A stretch of 64,000 nt of DNA. Origin: Jacaranda mimosifolia (lineage: Eukaryota; Streptophyta; Magnoliopsida; Lamiales; Bignoniaceae). The notes under the pieces were generated by a model that ran no database searches, was not told the origin of the DNA, and was given only the letters and a program-made list of their open reading frames with translations. The stretch covers positions 26,944,391 through 27,008,390 of the forward strand of contig CM032126.1 of NCBI GenBank assembly GCA_018894105.1, in the 5' to 3' direction. Of the stretch, positions 57,003-64,000 are shown in pieces (position 1 is the first letter of the stretch; the number at the start of each line of letters is the position of its first letter). Made by a program: the position numbers and the translations under genes.

Positions 57003-58330
57003 AGCTACTCACTAGCCAGGGTGGGATAATGCCTCACCAATAGTTTTAGGAATAAAAACAAGTTCAAGAGATGCGGCAAAACATCGAGAGAAAGGAGATA
57101 AGTGATCATAAGAAACAAAGGATGAAATAGGATAAGCACAAGTACATTTACCTTTGCAAAGAGCAATGGGAAGATCATCCATATGCTTAGAAGTGGTGAT
57201 TGAATCTTCCAACGAATGAGGGATTGGCGAAGGGTATGAATTAGATGTCTTTGTCCGTCAAGAATATACATGGATAATAGAGGGTCGAGTATTGACAAGA
57301 GCATAGGGTATAGGTCGGACAGTATAAACCAAGATATTATCTTCCTCATTAGGATTTTCATAAATAGGAGAGATTGGAAAAAATGGAGTTGACCCAAAGA
57401 ATATAACATTAGTAGACATGGCATAGCGATTAAGTGTTGGAGAGAAACATCAATATCATTTTTTAAGATGAGAATATCTGAGGAAGACACATTTAAGAGA
57501 CTTTAGATCTAACTTAGTTAGTTGTGGACGAACATCTCGCACAAAACAAGTATTGCTAAAAACATGAGGTTCAATGGGAAACAAAGACTTGTTTGGGAAT
57601 AAAATAATGAAAGAAATGTCGCCATTAAGTATAGATAAAGGCATACGATTAATTAATAAACAAGCTGTAGAGATAGCATCAGCCCAAAACTATTCAGGAA
57701 CTTTCATCTGGAATAGAAGTGCTCTAGCAACTTCAAGGATGTGCCAGTTTTTTCTTTCAGCAATTCCATTTTGGGATAGAGTATCAACACATGAAAACTA
57801 ATGAAGGATACCAGTTTGTATCATACATGTGGAGAAAGTGTCTGAAAAGTATTCTTTAGCATTATCACTTCTCAATATGCTCACCGAAACATTAAATTGT
57901 GTTTTAATTTAAGTACAAAAGGCACAAAAAATGGAGAATAATTCTGAATGATTTTTCATAAAATAAATCCAAGTAAAATGAGAATAATCGTCAACAAATG
58001 TAACAAAATACTTGAGTCCAGTTTTAGAAACAATAGGATACGACATAAACATCAAAATAGACTAACTCAAAAGGGGATAAAAACCCGCTTATTGACATGA
58101 GACACTAAAGGTAACTTATGATGTTTGGAAAATTGACATGACTCACATTCTAAAGTAGACAAAGATTGAAATTGCAGATACAACCTCTTTAGAGCTGATA
58201 AAGAAGGATGTCCTAATTGACAATGAGCTTCAAATGGTGTCAAAGAGCTTGAACAAGTGATAGACCATGGCACCTAGTTCTCAAGGATATAAAGTCCACC
58301 AAACTCATGCCCTTTACCAATAATCTACTT
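57003..58330 (-). pseudogene. Copia C pre-integrase and integrase, broken
   Basis: The pre-integrase zinc region is in 58273-58067: LTPFEAHCQLGHPSLSALKR and CESCQFSKHHKLPL, with His2Cys2 residues visible (H-x4-H and C-x2-C). The integrase core follows in shifting frames between 58060 and 57660. The region 57644-57456 reads LFPNKSLFPIEPHVFSNTCF (usual 'FGC.CFVHD' position) and LDLKSLKCVFLRYS. The linker before reverse transcriptase, 57212-57012, reads PIALCKGKC then ASLELVFIPKTIGEALSHPG. The 161-residue frame at 57005-57490 is an out-of-frame reading of this. Confidence 0.8.
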
Positions 58331-59400
58331 TATTGTAAGATCCTGAAATAAACAATAGTCAGGAAAAAATAAGACACAACAATTCAAGGCTTGAGTAAGT
58401 TTGCTAACGGACATTAACTTAAATGAAAACTTAGGCAAGCATAAAAGTGAAGATAAAGAGATTGGAGATATTGGGTGGGCAATTCCAAAATCCATAACAC
58501 ATGAGGTAGATGTATCAGCTAAAGTAGCACTAAAAGAGGACGGGTGATAATGAAAGGAATGTAAAAGGTTGAAGTTACATATCATATGATCTGTAGCACC
58601 AAAATCAATGACCTACTTGGATGAGGAACATACAAGGCACATAGCAGGATTGCCCAACTTGGCAAGAGCAGTGACTGGGGAATTGGTGGTCCTTAAAGAT
58701 GCTTGATGCTATTCGAACTATGTGAACTCTTCTGCAGATACCATAATAGTCTTTTCAGATAGTGGAGCATTAGTAGATCTCTTGTTGCAACATTGGCGAC
58801 TTGGAGTTTATTCCAAAGTTTTGGACATGTGTGCTTTGTCTGGCCAAGCTCATGACAATAATAACAAATAACTCTCTCTGAATTTGGATTCATGGTTGTC
58901 CCTCCATTATTTTTGTTGTCATTATATCCTCCTGAATTAAGGTTATGAGCTGCCCCATCATTATTTCGATTACCATTATATCCTCTTTGATTTCCTCATC
59001 TATTGCCTTATCTTCCTATGTCATGACGACTTACAAGGGCACTATTAGTAATTTGAATAGACAAAGGATTTTCTATTCGAAGGATTCTACTAGAATTATC
59101 ATGTAGAGAAGAAATTTGAGATCCATACAAGATTTGAGACTTAACATCCTCAAATTCTGAAGAAAGACCAGCAAGAAAACTCACCACGGCCATTTGTTCT
59201 CGTTGTTCTTGCTGAACTTTCACATTAGGACTAAATGGTAATAGCATGTTAAGTTCTTCATAAACACATTTAAACTCCATAAAATAAGTTATAAGAGACT
59301 TATCTTGCTTATCTCCTTGGTAGAAGGCCTTACAAACTTTATAAATGCGAGAAATATTTCCTTTTCTATAATATAAAAAATCCAAATATTCCATCAACTC
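58331..59400 (-). pseudogene. Copia C gag and protease region, broken
   Basis: Frame 59397-59008 is a UBN2-type gag: KVCKAFYQGDKQDKSLITYF, then FLAGLSSEFEDVKSQILYGS and SRILRIEN. The zinc knuckle in 58893-58693 reads CYYC-HELG-Q-TKHTC: the histidine of C-x2-C-x4-H-x4-C is replaced by Gln. Frame 58585-58325 gives the protease-to-pre-integrase part, with FGIAHPISPISLSSL where the D-x-GA-x-HHI region should be followed by the usual hydrophobic block. The upstream leader to the PBS is about 500 bp. Confidence 0.8.
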
Positions 59401-59919
59401 TTTAACAAACTCACAATGATTGATTAGGGTAATTTCCTCACTATTAATGGAATTTCGAATTTGTGGAAAAAATCGTGCATCTTCTCTTATCCATGCAAGT
59501 ATTGTATTATTAGTAGGTGGATAGTTAATGAGGTGGTTATTTTGTTATTCACCAAGGCCAAAAAAGAAATATACTACATAGCAGCAACTATATTGAATGA
59601 GACAGATCAGCAGTATCATACTCGAACCATCATTTTCCCACTTAAAAAAAGGCATGAATACAAAAGAGGCTCACAGGACTAACTTCTTCTCACCAATTCG
59701 ATGTCGGTGATGAAAAATTAGCACCAACCAGACCAACGACAGGCTTTCACGCACCAGCGCATGGCAGCATCGCAAAATCTTCAGGCGACGCTAGAGGGTC
59801 ACTCGCCAATCAGCATGTGGGCTTTCTCCTATGGTAGGTGGTGTCGAAGGGTATACACTCTTAAGAGGTAGATCTAAATACACTTACTCATAAAGTTAGG
59901 TTTCAAATTTTATTCTATT

Positions 59920-59932
59920 GGCTCCGGCACCA
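59920..59932 (-). promoter_or_regulatory. Primer-binding site of copia C
   Basis: Minus strand TGGTGCCGGAGCC directly after the 5' LTR (ends ..GATTAACA). It starts TGG as primer sites do but departs from the TGGTATCAGAGC form, so the priming tRNA is uncertain. Confidence 0.75.
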
Positions 59933-60104
59933 TGTTAATCCAAATAACGTTTTTTTGCATATGTTCTTATTAGAAAAGATAACAATATATATACACACAA
60001 GAGTCCTAATGAATTAACATGTTATCAAATCTCTAATCATTATCCTATCAAATCTTATCTACTAACAAACTCCTAAAATATCTCCTATAGAATATTTCCT
60101 AACA
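59933..60104 (-). repeat. 5' LTR of copia C
   Basis: 172 bp, matching 55372-55547. Starts TGTTAGGAAATATTC on minus at 60104. Differences between the two LTRs are few for its length, suggesting a more recent insertion than the gypsy element. Confidence 0.9.
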
Positions 60105-60109
60105 TTTGT
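60105..60109. repeat. Right target-site duplication of copia C
   Basis: TTTGT, partner of 55367-55371. Confidence 0.85.
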
Positions 60110-60200
60110 AGTCAATCTTCTTTCATTATTAATTATATTTGGCTCCTCTAGAGGAACTTTATTGTCTACAACAAAAATACTGATCAAACTTTATTATTAT
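60110..60200 (+). pseudogene. Helitron helicase C-terminal end, segment 4
   Basis: After the copia C insertion the plus strand continues, across a frame change, as SIFFHY, stop, LYLAPLEELYCL. The family end is SVFSHGQLYVALSRVTSREG. This is the SF1 helicase motif VI area. Similarity is weak on its own but falls exactly where expected after GVYL at 55369. Confidence 0.6.
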
Positions 60201-60469
60201 TATTTTGATTGTATCACACTATGTATCATTTGATAATCCCTAAAATATTTTACCTTTGATTCAAATCAAATTTCAAATGGAAGAAATCCAAAGATATTTA
60301 CTGCTGGAGAGATCTCAAGAACACGACTTTCTATATCCACTTATCTTTTAGGAGTATATTTATGCATTTGCTCATGATCGTGGTTTCAACAGATCGATTT
60401 TTTCAAAAAATCTGAATTATGACAATAAATCCCGTTTACTGATTGTGAAACAGTTAATTATTGAAATGT

Positions 60470-60499
60470 ATATTATTATTATTATTATTATTATCGTTA

Positions 60500-60552
<53 letters not shown>
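60470..60552. repeat. (ATT)n microsatellite
   Basis: About 27 ATT units with one interruption (ATCGTTATC near 60491-60500). Confidence 0.95.
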
Positions 60553-60629
60553 TAACCTTTAAGATATATATTATGTATCCTTAAGAAACAACTAATGTTA
60601 TGTTTCTTATTAGAGTACAATCAAATATA

Positions 60630-60835
60630 TAAGTCAATATGAAAGTCGAAATGTCATATACAAGACTCGAACATCTAGGCATAATTTAACATAAAAGTTT
60701 TACATACTTCCTCTAATTAGCACCAAATTTCCTATTTTTAATGGGGAGGATATCAATATGAAAGTCAAAATGGCCATACACAAGACTCAAACATCTAGGT
60801 GTAAGTTAACACAAAAGTTTTATATATTTTATTTA
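60630..60835. repeat. Pair of roughly 80 bp direct repeats in the Helitron 3' region
   Basis: TCAATATGAAAGTCGAAATG..ACTCGAACATCTAGG (about 60632-60710) recurs as TCAATATGAAAGTCAAAATG..ACTCAAACATCTAGG (about 60752-60830). Both end with AACA(T/C)AAAAGTTTTA. Non-coding. Confidence 0.8.
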
Positions 60836-60973
60836 ATTACTTAGTTATATTTCATTGCTAATATTATAACTCTAAACAATAGTTTATATTTTATTTTATT
60901 TATTTTTTACAAACATTTGAATCATATATAAATACAAATAATACATAGAATAAATAAATATAAAAAAAAAATT

Positions 60974-61001
60974 CACGTGCAACGCACGTGCACTTTTCAA
61001 G
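60974..61001 (+). other. Helitron 3' terminus (hairpin and CAAG end)
   Basis: A 7 bp perfect stem CACGTGC (60974-60980), loop AAC, GCACGTG (60984-60990), then CACTTTT and CAAG at 60998-61001, followed by T. Plant Helitrons end in a GC-rich hairpin 10-12 bases before CTRR, most often CTAG, and insert before T. Here CTAG is CAAG. The distance and shape fit well. Confidence 0.8.
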
Positions 61002-62620
61002 TTTTATGAAAAAAATCCTAATTTTTGTGTGTATACCAACATAAATTACTTTTGATAAAGTCCAACCAAATTCTGAAATATGTAGAGAAGAAATTTGATC
61101 AACAAATTCACATTAACTTACTAGAATTTACATTAAAAGGAATATATCCTCGAGTCTATATGTGCCCGGAGGAGTGCCAGAAACCTTAAAACTACCAAAG
61201 AATCAAGCTAGCTTTTTAACTGCTGACTTATGACATTCCACTCTACTGCAAATAGAATCCACCTAAACCTCGTTGAAGTACTAGCTCCCTACTTCTAGTT
61301 GATGAATTATGAAGAAAATAAGAAGATTGAGAAGAGATAACGAAAGCTTATGCAGAAAAGGAACAATTGTTCCTAAATTCTCATTTTGGGAATGAAACAT
61401 TCCTCTGCTGCGAACCAAAATGAGAGCATTTGCCTTTAAATTTATGCATTGCACATTTGTAGTTGCAATGATATGGCTAAAGGTATCAAAATCAAACCCA
61501 ACCCAATGACCTGATCATGATCCACCTGAAAAATATCAGGTTTGGGTTTGATATTTTTAGGTTTGGGCCAAATTGGGTTGGACTAAAAAATGGCCCGAGA
61601 CAAAAGAATAAGGTTGGGTTGGTTGCGAGTCAACCCACTAAATCTGAAAATAACAAACGAGTGACCTAGTAACCCAATAAACTTGACCCAACCAGAAACT
61701 AATTGGATAATTAAAAATAAAATTTAAATTTAAAAATTTTATATCCAATTATCTAAGCCAAGAAAAAATTTATATCCAAAATTTCAAAAAACTTAAAATC
61801 TCCATTGCACATCAAGAAAATATTTATTTGTGGAGTTTTAGGCTATGAATTAATGGAGGAAACTAGCTATTGGTGCAAATAAGATTTCAAACTTGATGGT
61901 TGTCATCAAAATTGTCTTTGGACTTTAATTTTTACTATTTAGCAGTTTGATGCGACTAGGGATCTTGGGTCTCAACCTCGAAATCGATTTCCCAAATAGA
62001 TCCTGCTCTCAATCTCAACCTTGACCTGGATCACGCTCTGCACAAGTGATTTGGGTCTCCGAACTTACCACAAGAGCACACGTTAGGCTAGTTAGAAGCA
62101 CCCTCAACTAAGGCTCTCCGATGCATAAGTTAGTGTATTGCTGAGGTGATCAAATGAGAGCTCAAAAGTAATGTTAAGAACTTAAGTGAAGATGGGTAAA
62201 GATGACATGACCTGGTACTATGTGATTTCCTCATTTTATTGGTATTAAACTGTCCTTATTTGTACGGATCAAGGTGGTGAATTACTATCATCAAATCTAT
62301 AATTGATCAACGATTAGCAATCTAGGTCATAACTCGAATCGGGTCGGGTTCCATCAGGTCATGACCTAACCCAAATAAAAAGACCCAGATCATGTCCTGT
62401 ATGGGTATTGGCTAAAACCCAAAGGCACGATGGTCTTTTTACCCTGGCTTTATTAATTATTATCATCATTAACTCCCCCATTTTCCAAGTGTGTTAGTTT
62501 CTTTCTCATCTTGGGATAATGAACCTATACACTATGGGAAGTAGGCTTTGGACAACCTTAGCCATTCGATGGAGCCCTCTTAATCGTAGCCATTGATGCT
62601 TCCTCGGGAGATGAACCGTC
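61002..62620. other. Gene-free stretch, mixed repeat debris
   Basis: 61470-61700 is rich in AACCCAACCC and GGGTTGGGTTGG-type phrases, with related ones at 62335-62400. They recall hAT subterminal regions, but terminal repeats and a convincing duplication were not found. 61960-62140 (TCTCAACCTCGAAATC, CTCTCCGATGCATAAGTTAG) looks like retrotransposon LTR or leader sequence and may belong to the element at the right edge. No coding region is supported. Confidence 0.4.
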
Positions 62621-62627
62621 ACCTGTC

Positions 62628-62635
62628 TATAAATA
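62628..62635 (+). promoter_or_regulatory. TATA box upstream of the right-edge gene remnant
   Basis: TATAAATA about 140 bp before ATG at 62770, followed by a CT-rich leader (TCTCTCTATCTCTCTCCTC near 62664-62683). This is a normal plant promoter-to-leader layout. Confidence 0.55.
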
Positions 62636-62769
62636 CCTTGGTGTTGCCCCAATACTTCATTTCATCTCTCTATCTCTCTCCTCTTCAGCACACCTCTCTA
62701 GATCTTAAACCCAAGCCTCCTGTCCTTTAATCAAGATCTTGATCACTTAGGTCTATACTTTTAATAATA

Positions 62770-64000
62770 ATGAGCCCGAACTTGAGTTCCTCTTTTGAAA
62801 AAACTCACAGCCTTAGTCAGTTGGGGTTGAGTGATAGTGTTTCCCCCTCCCCGGGTTTAGAGAATGTGACCTCTCTTCATCTTGTTCCTTTCACTTGTTC
62901 GGCCTCAACCCCAACTCCAATCAATCTGTGGGATCCGATCCCGAAGTGGGCTCACCCTCGGCTAGTCCGTACTCCGCATCGGGGAAAGAACCAGCACAGG
63001 ATCCAGAGGCCGTGGAATATATCCTTGCAACGCCCCCGTGGTTAGTCATCATTCCAAAACTTGGATCTCTTATAGTTTCGGAGGTTAGGTCCAAGTTTTT
63101 CATTCCTCCGGAGTACGAAATCATCTTTCCTAATAAATCGGATCGGATGCATTTGTCCCTAGTTGGCTGCATTACCTTCTTCGTGGGTATGCTAAAGGGG
63201 GTCTGAGATTCCTTATTCCCGATCCCATTGAGAATATCTTGCTAGGCTTAGATATCTACCCAGCCCAACTAATTCCCAATGCGATAAGACGCATTCTTTG
63301 CTTCTTTATCATAATATCTCACTTCGGGGTCAAGCCCTCCTTCACTCACTTCTGGTCTCTTTACTCAATAATGACCTCGACCTCGAACTGGGGAACGTGG
63401 GTTTTATTACCTCACCGCGAGGCCCATGTGCAAATTCCTAGATAAAGTCCCAACTTCCCTAAGTCCTTGGAATGAGCGATTTCTCTTTATTCAAGCTCCA
63501 GCCAATCACCCATGGCAATTCAAGTCTGATTGGAGGCACAATAAGCCTAAGATTTTTGTGTCAGGCGAGGTCACTTGAAGGGAGAACTTTGTTGATTCCC
63601 TAACTAACCATCAATATAAGGTTGGCGAGCTATTGAAAGAAAAGGTTCTCAAGATTGCTGGCCTCTCGCCAGCTAATATCCAAGTTCGCAGAACTCTCAA
63701 TGACGATTCTTGCTGCCATTAATTTCTCTTTTTTCCTTTTTGCTAATCTTCTTAAGCTCGAGGTCTAACCCTTTTCTGTTTTGTTTTAGTCATGTCGAGC
63801 AAGAACTTATGCATTATTAATAAGATGAAGGCTCAAAATGAGGCCTTGATGGCGAAAGCCCAATCCTCTGGGCTTGTGCCAGCCTCAACATCTCCAACCC
63901 GTATCTTGACCTCAAGCCAACCCTTTGGCATACCAGTTTAGCCGATGGACATAGAGCAACCACTTCCTCTCGCTTTGCCCCAAGTCCTTGAGGTCGAGAT
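62770..64000 (+). pseudogene. Plant 'putative gypsy type transposon' gene (PF04195-like), decayed and cut by the window edge
   Basis: ATG at 62770. After a Ser/Pro-rich start the frames give FIPPEYEIIFPNKSDRMHLS near 63095-63160 and CITFFVGMLKGV near 63170-63205. Next are LRFLIPDPIENILLGLDIYP near 63205-63260, PNAIRRILCFFI near 63270-63310 and FLFIQAPANHPWQFKSDWR near 63480-63535. This matches plant proteins with 'GYEFVVP..DR...PP.GCI.VY...L..GLRFPLHPF' and 'RWFYVSP.W...W..W'. At least three frame breaks are needed to join the blocks. An intron is likely at about 63720-63790 (ends TTTTGTTTTAG), followed by MSSKNLCIINKMKAQNEALM, a coiled-coil-like start. The biochemical role of this family is unknown; it occurs inside plant transposable elements. 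Confidence 0.65.

Larger units (their letters stand above)
55372..60104 (-). mobile_element. Ty1/copia element C, full length but decayed
   Basis: Short LTRs (about 175 bp) at 55372-55547 and 59933-60104 flank gag, pre-integrase, integrase, reverse transcriptase and RNase H on the minus strand. A primer-binding site and polypurine tract are at the right places, and a perfect TTTGT duplication flanks it. Total 4.7 kb. It interrupts the last exon-like part of the Helitron helicase exactly after GVYL, so it is younger than the Helitron. Stops and frameshifts occur in all domains. Confidence 0.92.
42653..61001 (+). mobile_element. Helitron with Rep/helicase remnant, split by three later insertions
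   Basis: Helitron-type protein sequence appears in order on the plus strand in four separated segments (42653-43132, 49769-50628, 53753-55366, 60110-60200). A Helitron 3' terminus is at 61001. The gaps are filled by CACTA 2, a solo LTR and copia C, two of them with clear target duplications. Remaining Helitron sequence is about 3.9 kb. Helitrons transpose by rolling circle using a HUH nuclease and a SF1 helicase. The 5' TC end was not found, so the left coordinate is the first recognisable codon. The gene is thoroughly dead. Confidence 0.85.

Noticed and set aside
57005..57490. 161-residue open frame on minus, the second longest single frame in the right block
   Set aside because: It is Leu/Ser-rich, lies inside copia C, and overlaps the frame that shows true copia linker sequence (57212-57012). 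It is an out-of-frame reading of pol.
61455..62420. Possible non-autonomous hAT bounded by AACCCAACCC-rich ends
   Set aside because: Candidate ends TAAAGGTATCAAAATC and CCATACAGGACATG do not form inverted repeats, and the flanking 8-mers GATATGGC/GTATTGGC match only partly. Kept as unassigned debris.
1..64000. tRNA, rRNA, snoRNA, miRNA hairpins or CRISPR arrays
   Set aside because: No cloverleaf, rRNA core motif, long near-perfect foldback or regular spacer array was seen by reading. A covariance-model scan could still find small RNAs I missed.

Overview
This 64 kb window is plant nuclear DNA of the kind found in repeat-rich, probably heterochromatic, stretches. It is AT-rich, and I could not support a single intact host gene, tRNA, rRNA or CRISPR array. 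Almost everything recognisable is a plant transposable element, and nearly all are broken by stops, frameshifts or later insertions. The species cannot be named from the sequence.

The architecture is nested. Left block (3556-19878): a CACTA DNA transposon carrying a remnant of a Transposase_24 (TNP1-like) gene is split by a minus-strand Ty3/gypsy chromovirus (3855-16104) with 3.1-4.0 kb LTRs. The 5' LTR of that gypsy element carries a 649 bp hAT-type MITE, a 60 bp tandem duplication and a roughly 170 bp segment of different base composition.

Middle block (20135-36808): a Ty1/copia remnant on the plus strand is cut in its reverse transcriptase by a 3.57 kb hAT transposon (20551-24120). A second copia element (25023-36803, perfect CATTG target duplication) follows. 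Its 5' LTR is interrupted by a 6.4 kb RICESLEEPER-type hAT (25111-31502, perfect GTTTCTAG duplication), and its 3' LTR by a roughly 356 bp MITE. The hAT itself contains a 2.46 kb solo LTR (27801-30256) placed exactly inside its transposase coding sequence.

Right block (38578-61001): a minus-strand copia element with a large internal gag deletion lies beside a decayed plus-strand Helitron. Helitron Rep/helicase sequence is recognisable from 42653 to about 60200, and a plausible Helitron 3' terminus (hairpin plus CAAG) ends at 61001. Three later insertions cut the Helitron: a second CACTA of the same family (43136-49765, TSD AGA), a 3.1 kb solo LTR (50634-53747) and a complete but mutated copia (55372-60104, TSD TTTGT). 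The right edge (62628-64000) holds a decayed gene of the plant 'putative gypsy type transposon' family running off the window.

The elements do not cooperate as a pathway. Their value is a relative history: split coding frames and target-site duplications show which element is older than which. I found no convincing novel system. The most useful observations are the multiply split Helitron, the filled/empty-site comparisons, the LTR filler segment and an unclassified 1.85 kb insertion in the second CACTA.
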